From: Akkermansiaceae bacterium
Lineage (GTDB): Bacteria; Verrucomicrobiota; Verrucomicrobiia; Verrucomicrobiales; Akkermansiaceae
Direction: 5' to 3'
Assembly (NCBI GenBank): GCA_019634595.1
Contig: JAHCBC010000003.1
Span: forward strand, 620,001-684,000
DNA: 64,000 nucleotides
Below, piece after piece: positions 35,640 to 44,182 of this stretch. The first letter of the stretch is position 1. Each line of letters opens with the position of its first letter. Under the pieces are notes generated by a model. It did no database searches and was not told the DNA's origin. It saw only the letters and a list, made by a program, of their open reading frames with translations. The translations under genes were made by a program, and so were the position numbers.

Positions 35640-37189
35640 TGGACCGGGAAATGCACGACCTCGCGGAAGGCTACATCGCGGACGGGCTCGATGGGGAGCA
35701 ACTCGCCCGCCTTGAGCAACGTCTGGGCGCTTCGGAGTCGGACCGCCTGGCTTTTCTTTCCTATCTGGAGATCCACTCCAGCCTGGCGTGGGAGAGCCGT
35801 GGTTCAAAGGAAACCGTCATCCCCTTCCCCACCGCGGGCCGGAACCGATTCCGGGCATGGGTCCTGCCGATGGCGGCATTGGTCACATTGCTGGCCGTGC
35901 TTTCTTTCTTCTTCCTGCGGAACAGCGGCTCCCCGGCGGGCATCGCCACGGTCAGGGCGAATCTCCATGGACTGTGGGCGGATGGATCCCAGGTGAGGAT
36001 GGATGCCATTCTGGCGGCCGGCATCTGGCAGTTGCAGAGCGGCCTCGTCGAGCTGGAGACGTCCACCGGCACCACGCTGCTGCTCGAAGGCCCTGCCAGC
36101 ATCCAGCTCAATGACAAGCTCCATGCCCGGCTGATCTCCGGGAATCTGGTGGTCCGCATGCCGAAGGGGAAATCCGGATTCGTTGTGGACCTGCCGAAGA
36201 TGAAAGTCACCGACCTCGGCACCGAGTTCGGCGTCAGTGTCTCCGCCGACGGCGAGTCCAGGGTACAGGTCTATGATGGCAAGGTCCGCGCGGAATCAAA
36301 AAAATCTCCGCTGCAGGAACTGGCCGCAGGGGAGACGGTGAGCTGCACCACGGATGGCAGGATGTCTTCGGCGGAGTTCCAGGAAGACCGCTTCATCCGC
36401 ACCTTCCCGCCAGTGCAGCCGAACTACCAGGAAGGCGGCCCGCTCTACAACCACAGCATGCGCCATGAGGTGGATGCCGCCGCCGCCCCACCCTCCGTCA
36501 CCATCGATGGCAACCTGCTGGAGTGGGACCGCTCCGTGGCATTCCTCAGCACCTGCCAGCCTCCCTATGACAAGACCTACTTCGTCAACGGCATGATGAT
36601 GTATGACGACCGGAACCTTTATCTCTCCGCGGAGGTGGGCGATCCCGTTCCAATGAGAAACGCATCCCGTACCGGGGCCGAATTCGCGGGGGGAAGCGTC
36701 ATCGTCCGCATCGCCGCCGACCGCTCCCTCGGTTGGCCGCTCAAAGGGACGCAGGCGGATGCCCGCTCCCCGAATCCCTCGCCTGACTCCACCAGTGACA
36801 AAATCTCCAGCATCGTGATGTGGTACGATGCGAAGTCCGCCCAACCGCAGATCCAGATCCTTTCCGGGTTCGCCTCATCAAGCAGGCGGATCAACCCGGA
36901 CGGCTGGGAAGGAGCGTTCCGGAAGCATCCGGACGGGCGCGGCTACACCCTGGAATACCGGATTCCATGGACACTCCTCAACTCCGCGGAAGATCCCCCG
37001 CAGGCGGGTGACCAGCTCGCGGGACTGTGGATGGCGCACTGGAGCGATGAGGCCGGGCGCGTCTGCCGGGGACAACTGGTGGATGTGACCAACCCGGATG
37101 CCGCGGTGACCAACCGCATCCCTCCCTACATCTTTTTCCAAAACGGGCCTTGCTGGGGGAAGGTGAACTACCTTCCCATGAGAAGGTAA
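35639..37189 (+). CDS. FecR-domain transmembrane regulator fused to CBM9-like module
   Basis: This 516-residue protein is the likely anti-sigma partner and sensor. Residues 1-70 are cytoplasmic with an anti-sigma-like start ('HDLAEGYIADGLDGEQLARL'), and about 73-93 form one membrane helix. About 110-235 is the FecR domain ('VKVTDLGTEFGVSV'-type block, here 'MKVTDLGTEFGVSVSADGES', and 'VQVYDGKVRAES'). About 290-510 is CBM9-like ('VTIDGNLLEWDRSV', 'GDPVPMRNASRTG', 'HPDGRGYTLEYRIPWTLL'). These last motifs match the giant secreted protein at 24891. I infer that periplasmic carbohydrate binding controls the sigma factor. The esterase gene follows four bases later. Confidence 0.88.
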   Translation: MDREMHDLAEGYIADGLDGEQLARLEQRLGASESDRLAFLSYLEIHSSLAWESRGSKETVIPFPTAGRNRFRAWVLPMAALVTLLAVLSFFFLRNSGSPAGIATVRANLHGLWADGSQVRMDAILAAGIWQLQSGLVELETSTGTTLLLEGPASIQLNDKLHARLISGNLVVRMPKGKSGFVVDLPKMKVTDLGTEFGVSVSADGESRVQVYDGKVRAESKKSPLQELAAGETVSCTTDGRMSSAEFQEDRFIRTFPPVQPNYQEGGPLYNHSMRHEVDAAAAPPSVTIDGNLLEWDRSVAFLSTCQPPYDKTYFVNGMMMYDDRNLYLSAEVGDPVPMRNASRTGAEFAGGSVIVRIAADRSLGWPLKGTQADARSPNPSPDSTSDKISSIVMWYDAKSAQPQIQILSGFASSSRRINPDGWEGAFRKHPDGRGYTLEYRIPWTLLNSAEDPPQAGDQLAGLWMAHWSDEAGRVCRGQLVDVTNPDAAVTNRIPPYIFFQNGPCWGKVNYLPMRR

Positions 37190-37193
37190 GCCC

Positions 37194-37988
37194 ATGAAAA
37201 TCCGCCCTCTCTTCCTTTTCCTTGTTTCGCTCTTTCCCATGCTCGCTTCCGCCGATGAGGTGAAGCTGCCGGAAAAGAAAGACTTCCAGCTCTTCCTGCT
37301 CGCAGGCCAGTCGAACATGGCGGGCCGCGGAAAGATCGACGCGAAGGCACGCGAGGCGGATTCCCGCATCCTGGCGATCAACAAACAGAACGCGTGGCAG
37401 GTGGCGATGGATCCGCTGCACTGGGACAAACCGGCGGCAGGAACCGGCATCGGCAAGCCCTTCGCGGAGATCATCGCCGCCAAGAATCCAGGGGCCACCA
37501 TCGGTCTCATTCCCTCGGCTTGCGGTGGTTCCCCCATCAGCACCTGGAAGCCAAGGCAGCACTGGGGACAGACCAAGAGCCATCCATGGGATGACTCCAT
37601 CGCGCGGGCGAAGCTGGCCATGAAAAGCGGGACGCTCAAAGCCATCCTCTGGCACCAGGGCGAGAGCGACTCGAACGCGGAGAAAGCCCCGGAGCATGCG
37701 AAGAATCTGGAGGACCTGATCACGCGGTTCCGCAAGGAACTGGATGCACCGGATCTCCCCTTCATCATCGGCCAGCTCGGCCGCTTCCCGGCAAAGCCAT
37801 GGGACAAGAACCGCGAAGCCGTTGATGCCGCACAGCGCGAGGTGGCGGCGAAGATGAAGAACGTCCGCTTTGTCGAAATCCCGAATCCGGAATCCATCGG
37901 CGACCATCTTCATTTCGACACGCCCACGCTGCGCCGCTTCGCAAAGGGATACGCGGATGCTTATCTCGACATCACCGGCGGGAAGTGA
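37194..37988 (+). CDS. Secreted sialate O-acetylesterase-like carbohydrate esterase
   Basis: This is a 264-residue protein with signal peptide MKIRPLFLFLVSLFPMLASA and a SASA/CE6-type esterase domain. Catalytic blocks are 'LFLLAGQSNMAGRG' (nucleophile Ser), 'LIPSACGGSPISTW', 'AILWHQGESDSN' and 'DHLHFDTPTL' (catalytic His). It removes acetyl groups from sugars such as xylan or sialic-acid-type residues; the precise substrate is not readable. It starts four bases after the FecR gene, so it is an integral part of the sigma/FecR operon and a candidate output of the sensor. Confidence 0.9.
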   Translation: MKIRPLFLFLVSLFPMLASADEVKLPEKKDFQLFLLAGQSNMAGRGKIDAKAREADSRILAINKQNAWQVAMDPLHWDKPAAGTGIGKPFAEIIAAKNPGATIGLIPSACGGSPISTWKPRQHWGQTKSHPWDDSIARAKLAMKSGTLKAILWHQGESDSNAEKAPEHAKNLEDLITRFRKELDAPDLPFIIGQLGRFPAKPWDKNREAVDAAQREVAAKMKNVRFVEIPNPESIGDHLHFDTPTLRRFAKGYADAYLDITGGK

Positions 37989-38062
37989 CCGGCCCCGGCT
38001 GCTTTTTCCGCAGGAATCCACCGCCGATTTCATCGGCGCCGCACCACTCATGGGGTGAAAGC

Positions 38063-39262
38063 ATGTTTCTCCGCCTCCATATCCCCATCCTATCCTTCTT
38101 GCTGGCCGCAGTGGTGTCCGCCGCGCCGCCCTCCCTCGCCACGTTCGCATCAAAGGCGGAGAGGCGGGAGCCGCTGTCGGTCGTGTTCTTCGGTGGTTCG
38201 CTGACCTTCGGCGCGAACGCGAGCGACCCGAACATCACCAGCTACCGGGGCCGGATGATGGAGTGGCTGCGCGGGAAATATCCGCACACCCCCATCACGT
38301 TCCATGACGCGGCAATCGGCGGCTCCGGTTCCCAGCTCGGCATGTTCCGGCTTGAACGGGATGTGCTGCGCCACAAACCGGACCTGGTGTTCCTGGACTT
38401 CACGGTGAATGACGGCTCCGACGAGATGGATGAACAGAGCCTCGCCTCCTATGAAGCGATCATCCGCACGCTGCTCCGCAATGACGTCGCGGTGATGCCG
38501 GTGGTCATGCTTTTCAAGTGGCACGCGGAGAAGCCGGAGACCACCCCGCCACGGCACGCCGAGCATCTCCGGCTGGCCACGGCCTATGGCTTGCCTGCCG
38601 CCGATGTGTGCGCGGAAATCCAGAAAAAGGCCAAGGCGGGATTGAAGCCCGCTGATCTCTGGAACATGGGGGATGGAGCGCACCCGGGGGATGAGGGCTA
38701 CCAGCATTTCTTCGAAGCCGTGAGGGATCGCTTTGAGAAAGGCGTTCTGGAGAAAGACCCACCCGTCATACCATCGGCGACGGTCTTCCCCGATCTGTAT
38801 CCGAAACGCTCACGCATACCGGTTGCGGCTCATCTTCCCCATGGCTGGACCATGCGCAAAACCTGGCGCACCGCCCTGTGGTTCGACGGGATGGCCAGCC
38901 GCTGGATGGGGGATGTGGCCACCGCATCCGCCAAGGAGAAGTCCGGAGCGCTCGAGTTTGCCTTCGACGGTTCCATGGTCGGCTTCTTCGGTGAACGGAA
39001 CGGACTCACTCCGCCTGTAAGGATCTGGATCGACGGACAACCGGTTCTGCCGCCGCAGTCAAAGGATGGGGATCCCCTCTGGCGTCTCGACACGTCGCGT
39101 TTCGCCCCGCCGAAGAAAGGCAGCGGGAATCTCTTCATGTGGCAGCCCATCGCAAAGGATCTGCCGGATGGGAAACACACGCTCCGAATCGAGCCGGTAT
39201 GGGATGGGGCGGATCCGGATGCGGAACTGCGCATCGAAAGCATTTGTTCGGCGGGCCGGTAA
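38063..39262 (+). CDS. Secreted SGNH/GDSL-type hydrolase with extra C-terminal domain
   Basis: This is a 399-residue protein started at 38063 (GGGGTGA lies eight bases upstream) with a signal peptide ending near 'VVSAAPPS'. Block I is 'VVFFGGSLTFGA', so the nucleophile Ser is kept but the usual GDS reads GGS. Block III is 'FTVNDGS' and block V 'DGAHPGDEGY'. After about residue 240 a further 150-residue beta-type domain ('FAFDGSMVGFFGERNG', 'DLPDGKHTLRIEPVW') may bind substrate. It probably deacylates a carbohydrate, acting with the preceding esterase 74 bases upstream. Confidence 0.85.
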   Translation: MFLRLHIPILSFLLAAVVSAAPPSLATFASKAERREPLSVVFFGGSLTFGANASDPNITSYRGRMMEWLRGKYPHTPITFHDAAIGGSGSQLGMFRLERDVLRHKPDLVFLDFTVNDGSDEMDEQSLASYEAIIRTLLRNDVAVMPVVMLFKWHAEKPETTPPRHAEHLRLATAYGLPAADVCAEIQKKAKAGLKPADLWNMGDGAHPGDEGYQHFFEAVRDRFEKGVLEKDPPVIPSATVFPDLYPKRSRIPVAAHLPHGWTMRKTWRTALWFDGMASRWMGDVATASAKEKSGALEFAFDGSMVGFFGERNGLTPPVRIWIDGQPVLPPQSKDGDPLWRLDTSRFAPPKKGSGNLFMWQPIAKDLPDGKHTLRIEPVWDGADPDAELRIESICSAGR

Positions 39263-39376
39263 TTGCATAGCTTCCGGTCACTGCATCCGATCCCGTCCAG
39301 CGGGCGGAGGCCCCCAAACCCAAAACCCACCACCGTGCTGACGATCACTGATCCGGCTTCCGCGCGGCCCATCTCC

Positions 39377-42300
39377 ATGTTCCAGGCATCATCATCGTTG
39401 GCCCGGCGGCTGGCCGTCTGTCTCTCCGCCATGTCCTCTCCCATGTGGGCGCAGGTGCGCATCACGGAGATCCTTCCCGTCAGTTCCACCTTTCTCGACG
39501 ATGACGGATCCGCGCAGGGATGGATCGAGCTATGGAATTCCGACCAGACCAATGTCGCCACGCTCACCGGCTACAAGCTGAACAATAGTACCACCACCTG
39601 GACATTCCCGAACGTCCAGATGATGCCGGATGAGAGGATCATCATCTGGGCCTCCGCCAAGAACCGGACGACGGCCACCGCGCCGCTCCATGTGAATTTC
39701 ACCCTTCCCACCGGGGGTGGCACGCTCAGCCTTTCGGACGCATCAAACAATCTCCTCTCCCGGTTGCAGGATGTGCCCGCGCTTTCCGCCAACGTCTCAT
39801 GGGGGCGGGATGAATGGGACACTGCCGTGACACCGGCGGCGGTCGGTTCCTACTCATCCCCCACTCCCGGAGAACGGAACAACTTCACGGGAGCCGGAGT
39901 CGCGGGCCAGATGACGATGGATATCCCCAGCAGGTCCTTCACCGGTTCCCTGTCCGTCGCCCTCACCACCAGTTCCGCCGCGCCCGGAACGGTGATCCGC
40001 TACACCACCGACCGCTCCGTGCCCACCGCGGCATCCGCGGAGTACACCGCTCCCATCCCCATCACCGATACGACGATGATCCGGGCACGGACTTTCACAC
40101 CCGGCCTGCTCCCCGGCGCGACCACCACCGAAGGCTATCTGTTGCTGGATGCCACGGCGGCCAATTTCAGCTCAACCATGCCGCTCGTGGTCGTGAGCAA
40201 TTTCCTCAACTCAGCCCCGCCCACGGACAAGTCCGACCAGAGGGGATTCATGTGGGTCTGGCAGCCCGCCTCTCCCGGGGCGACGGTCCGCCTCACGGAC
40301 ACTCCCGTGATCACTTCCCGCGTACGGCTGAGCCGGAGGGGATCCAGCACGCTGAACAACCCGAAGTTCAACCTGAGCATCGAAGCACGGAATGCGTATG
40401 ACGACGACGAACGCGACGTGCCGATGCTGGGGATGAAGTCGCACTCGGACTGGATCCTCCACGCGCCCTACGACTATGACCGGGCGCTGCTGAGGAATCC
40501 GTTCATCCATGACCTGAGCAACCAGCTAGGCCACTGGGCACCCCATCACAAGATGGCGGAGGTTTTCCTCGATTTCACCAGCACCGGCCTGAGATCCAGC
40601 GGCACGCCCAACGAATACTTCGGCATCTACAACATCCTTGAGAAGGTCAACCGGGGGAAAGACCGGATGAATCTCACGAAGCTGAATCCGCATGACAATG
40701 ACGCGGTGAAAAAGACCGGCGGCTACATCTGGAAGATCGACCGCTCGGACACCTCCGCGGACACCTTCACCGCCGGGGGCTTCACGCAAGTCTATGACTA
40801 CCCGAAAGGGGAAGCCATGAAATCACCCCAGCGCGATCCGCAGGAGCAGTACCTCACGCAGTATCTCAACGCGTTCAACACTGCCGTCACCGCCGCCAAC
40901 AAGGATCCGGTGACCGGGTATCCCGCCTACCTCGAAGTCACCGAAACCATCGACCATCATCTCCTGAACGTCTGGGCGTTCAACGTGGATGGCCTCCGTC
41001 TCAGCGCCTACTGGCACAAGGACCGGAACGGCAAATTCGCCGCCGGACCAACCTGGGACTTCGACCGGGCCATGTCATCCACGGATGGCCGTGACTCAAA
41101 TCCCGCCCAATGGCGCGCCAGCACCGGGGATCTGGGGACGGACTTTTTCAACGGATCCGGCGACAACCGCCGCTGGTGGCACTTCCTGTTCCGTGATCCG
41201 GATTTCTACCAGCAATACATCGACCGCTGGCAGGAACTGCGGCGCGGCAGCTTCTCGCCCGCGAACGTCAACAGCCTGCTGGACTCCATCAACGGCACGA
41301 TGAGTGCGGACGCCATCGCCCGGGATCTGGCCAGATGGAGCCGCACCAAGCGTGCCTGGACCAGCCCCTTCACCAGCCAGGTTTATCCCGCCAGCCAGGC
41401 CGCGGAGGTCCAGCGGATCAAGGATTTCCTCCAGCAGCGCGCCAACTTCTTCGATTCCCAGTGGGTCGGCGGGGTGACCGCTTCCTTACCTCCCGGACGG
41501 GTAACCGCAGGAACAACGGTGACCCTGAGCGGCCCGGCGGGCGCCGCCATTTATTACACGCTGGATGGTTCCGATCCGCGCCCTGCCGGTGGCAACGCGC
41601 CCTCCGCGGGAACCGTCAATCTCTACTCCTCCCCGATCACCATCAGCGATCTGACGCGGATCCGGGCGCGGGCCTACAAGGCGGACCACGCGGCACTGAC
41701 CGGCGCGAACAGGCCACCTCTTGCCAGCAAATGGGGTGGACCGGCGGACCTCAGCTACACCACCCGCGCGCTCCCGGAACCGGGCAAACTCACCATCACG
41801 GAGATCAACCAGCAACCGGCGGTTCCCACCACCGCGGAACTCGCGCAGATTCCCACGCTCACCGCGAACAGCTTTGAATTCGTCGAGTTGAGGAACATCG
41901 GAACGGAAGCCCTGGAACTCGCGGGATCGTCATTCACCGCCGGAGTCACCTTCACGTTTCCGGTGGGCACCCCTCCCCTCGCCCCCGACCAATACATCAT
42001 CGTCGCCGCGGATCCGGCCGCGTTCACCATCCGCTACCCTGGAGTCAATCCCATCGCCGGACCATGGAGCGGGGACCTCGCCAATGATGGGGAAACGCTG
42101 ACCCTCGCCGGTCCGGGTGGCTCCACCGTCATCAGCCTCACCTATGCGAAGGCGTGGTCATCACTGGCGGCCGGGGGGAACCACACACTGGTCGCCTACG
42201 ATGAAAAGGCATCGACCGGCTATAGCACGGAGGGAAACTGGCGGACCAGCGCCTTGGCTGGCGGATCGCCCGGCCACTATGATCCGCGTAGCAAGCGCCC

Positions 42301-43126
42301 ACCTCCTTCCGCAGTCCTGCTCCACTACTGGAACTTCAACTCCGCGGAAGCCATCTTCCTCAATCCGACGCAAACGGCAGGAGGAGGAAAAATCACGATC
42401 ACCACCGCTCCACCGAACACCATTTTCCAAAGCGGAACCGGCCAGGTTTTTTCCGGAGACAATGCACGCGGCGGAGATCCGGTGGGCAGCCACCTCCGGA
42501 TCAACTACCCCATCGCCGCCGTGGCAACTTTTTCCCTGCCCACCATCGGCCACAGCGACATCGCGGTGCGCTATGACACCCGGCGCTCCGGCTCCGGAGC
42601 AGGCACCCAGAAGATCGACTACACGCTCGATGGCACCATCTACCAGCCCTTTGCGATCATCCCGGTCACCGATGGCACCCCGGGAACCGAGACACTCGAT
42701 TTCAGCGCGATCGCGGGAGCCGGGACGAACCCCCACTTCGGGATCCGCATCACCTTCGAACAAGGTGCCGGCGGAACGGTGGGCAACAACCGCTTCGACA
42801 ACCTGACCGTCGAGGGCAACCCCGTTTCCTGGACGCCGGAGGAACTCCTGCGCTATGCCCTGGCCGTGCCGCAAGGGCAACCGATGGGAGGATTTCTCCC
42901 CGTGATCAGCACCTCTGGCAGCGGGCTGCATTTCAACTTCGACCCGGCGAAAACCGACATCGTCTATCGGGTCCAGCGCTCGACCACGCTCCACGACTGG
43001 ACCGTGATCTTCGATTCACGCTTGGACGATTGGCTGCCCCACCTCGATGGCGCGCAGCTCCGTATCAGCGATCCGGAGCCCCCGCCGGGCAAAGCGTTCT
43101 ACCGGCTGCAGGTCGTCCATGAATGA
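39377..43126 (+). CDS. CotH kinase-family secreted protein with lamin-tail domains
   Basis: This is a 1,249-residue secreted protein. After the signal peptide (to 'MSSPMWAQ') comes a lamin-tail-like domain ('VRITEILPVSSTFLDDDGSA'), a chitobiase/FN3-like repeat ('VIRYTTDRSVP'), and a CotH kinase domain ('PYDYDRALLRNPFIHD', 'GYIWKIDRSD', 'GPTWDFDRAM'). A second chitobiase-like repeat ('IYYTLDGSDPRP'), a second lamin-tail domain ('LTITEINQQP', 'FEFVELRNIGTEAL') and a C-terminal beta domain follow. CotH is a protein kinase of spore coats; secreted homologs are of unknown target. The start at 39377 gives a modest signal peptide; a GTG upstream is possible. The gene ends one base before its convergent neighbour. 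Confidence 0.87.
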   Translation: MFQASSSLARRLAVCLSAMSSPMWAQVRITEILPVSSTFLDDDGSAQGWIELWNSDQTNVATLTGYKLNNSTTTWTFPNVQMMPDERIIIWASAKNRTTATAPLHVNFTLPTGGGTLSLSDASNNLLSRLQDVPALSANVSWGRDEWDTAVTPAAVGSYSSPTPGERNNFTGAGVAGQMTMDIPSRSFTGSLSVALTTSSAAPGTVIRYTTDRSVPTAASAEYTAPIPITDTTMIRARTFTPGLLPGATTTEGYLLLDATAANFSSTMPLVVVSNFLNSAPPTDKSDQRGFMWVWQPASPGATVRLTDTPVITSRVRLSRRGSSTLNNPKFNLSIEARNAYDDDERDVPMLGMKSHSDWILHAPYDYDRALLRNPFIHDLSNQLGHWAPHHKMAEVFLDFTSTGLRSSGTPNEYFGIYNILEKVNRGKDRMNLTKLNPHDNDAVKKTGGYIWKIDRSDTSADTFTAGGFTQVYDYPKGEAMKSPQRDPQEQYLTQYLNAFNTAVTAANKDPVTGYPAYLEVTETIDHHLLNVWAFNVDGLRLSAYWHKDRNGKFAAGPTWDFDRAMSSTDGRDSNPAQWRASTGDLGTDFFNGSGDNRRWWHFLFRDPDFYQQYIDRWQELRRGSFSPANVNSLLDSINGTMSADAIARDLARWSRTKRAWTSPFTSQVYPASQAAEVQRIKDFLQQRANFFDSQWVGGVTASLPPGRVTAGTTVTLSGPAGAAIYYTLDGSDPRPAGGNAPSAGTVNLYSSPITISDLTRIRARAYKADHAALTGANRPPLASKWGGPADLSYTTRALPEPGKLTITEINQQPAVPTTAELAQIPTLTANSFEFVELRNIGTEALELAGSSFTAGVTFTFPVGTPPLAPDQYIIVAADPAAFTIRYPGVNPIAGPWSGDLANDGETLTLAGPGGSTVISLTYAKAWSSLAAGGNHTLVAYDEKASTGYSTEGNWRTSALAGGSPGHYDPRSKRPPPSAVLLHYWNFNSAEAIFLNPTQTAGGGKITITTAPPNTIFQSGTGQVFSGDNARGGDPVGSHLRINYPIAAVATFSLPTIGHSDIAVRYDTRRSGSGAGTQKIDYTLDGTIYQPFAIIPVTDGTPGTETLDFSAIAGAGTNPHFGIRITFEQGAGGTVGNNRFDNLTVEGNPVSWTPEELLRYALAVPQGQPMGGFLPVISTSGSGLHFNFDPAKTDIVYRVQRSTTLHDWTVIFDSRLDDWLPHLDGAQLRISDPEPPPGKAFYRLQVVHE

Positions 43127-43127
43127 T

Positions 43128-44147
43128 TCATTTCCCCACCACCCAGATGTTCCGGTAGCGGACCGGGTTGCCATGGTTCTGGAGATGGAACGGACCCGGC
43201 TCCGCGGTTTCCTTCAGTTGCGCGCCTCCCGTAGTCCCCGGCAGTTCCAGATTCTCATGGATGACCACCCCGTTGAGCTTCGCGGTGAGTTTCGCATTGG
43301 ATGTTTTCTTCCCCTCCGCATCGAACTTCGCCGCGGTGAAGTCGATGTCATAGGTCTGCCAGGTCAGAGGGGAAAAGCACATGTTCAGCTTCGGCGCGGC
43401 GATCTTGTAGAGTCCGCCGCATTCATTGTCTTTCCCTTCGAGACCGAAGCTGTCGAGCATCTGGATCTCGTAGCGGCCCTGGATGTAGAGGCCGCTGTTC
43501 CCCCGTCCCTGCCCCCGGGCGGAGGGCATGTACGGCAACCGGAACTCGATGTGGATGGAGCAGTCGCCGAACTTCTCCGAACTCGTCGCTCCCTGCGTCA
43601 GCAGTCCGTCAGGCGTGACGTTCGCTCCCGGGAATTTGTTTTCCTTCCCGTCGAAAAGCACCACCGCACCTGCCGGAGGAGCCGCTCCCAGCGTGGGCGA
43701 CTTGCGGTCCACCCGCTCCAGTTCCGCGACTTGACCCGCGTCCTTTTTGGAAACATGGATCTTCACTCCATCCGCCTCGGCGACCACGTCATCATGCTCG
43801 AACCTGACGGAAACCGCCCCTTCGCCGCGCTGTCCCTTGCTGCGGACGATCTTCGCCCGGTCACCGTCCCATCCCGCTCCGGGCAGTCCACCAGGGTAGC
43901 CGACTGCCTCGAACTCGCCACGGCCCAATGCGATGATCTGAACGCCGAATTTCGAGCCATCCATCTCGCCCACGTATTCGCCTTGGAAAGGGAAATCCTC
44001 GTCCGTGGCGGAAGGATTGTCATAGGCCAGCGGCTTTGCCGGTTTTTCCGGTGCTGCGGGCGCGGGAGCCTGCGCATGGATCTGGAGAGGGACGAGGGCC
44101 AGCGAGAACAAGAGGGCTTTCGGGAACATATGAACTAAACGCTTCAT
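43128..44147 (-). CDS. Secreted DUF1080 (3-keto-disaccharide hydrolase-type) protein
   Basis: This is a 339-residue protein started at 44147 (MKRLVHMFPKALLFSLALVP) with a signal peptide ending near 'QIHAQ'. The C-terminal DUF1080 domain is a laminarinase-like jellyroll: 'VVLFDGKENKF', 'DCSIHIEFRLPYMPSARGQG', 'NSGLYIQGRYEIQMLDSFG' and 'LQNHGNPVRYRNIWVV'. Members are linked to hydrolysis of 3-keto-glycosides. Residues 30-150 form an extra N-terminal domain of unknown role. It diverges from the cytochrome/sugar dehydrogenase gene with only 35 bases between starts. Confidence 0.9.
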   Translation of the reverse strand: MKRLVHMFPKALLFSLALVPLQIHAQAPAPAAPEKPAKPLAYDNPSATDEDFPFQGEYVGEMDGSKFGVQIIALGRGEFEAVGYPGGLPGAGWDGDRAKIVRSKGQRGEGAVSVRFEHDDVVAEADGVKIHVSKKDAGQVAELERVDRKSPTLGAAPPAGAVVLFDGKENKFPGANVTPDGLLTQGATSSEKFGDCSIHIEFRLPYMPSARGQGRGNSGLYIQGRYEIQMLDSFGLEGKDNECGGLYKIAAPKLNMCFSPLTWQTYDIDFTAAKFDAEGKKTSNAKLTAKLNGVVIHENLELPGTTGGAQLKETAEPGPFHLQNHGNPVRYRNIWVVGK

Positions 44148-44182
44148 CCACGCGGAACTTTCCACAATCATCCACCCAACCC

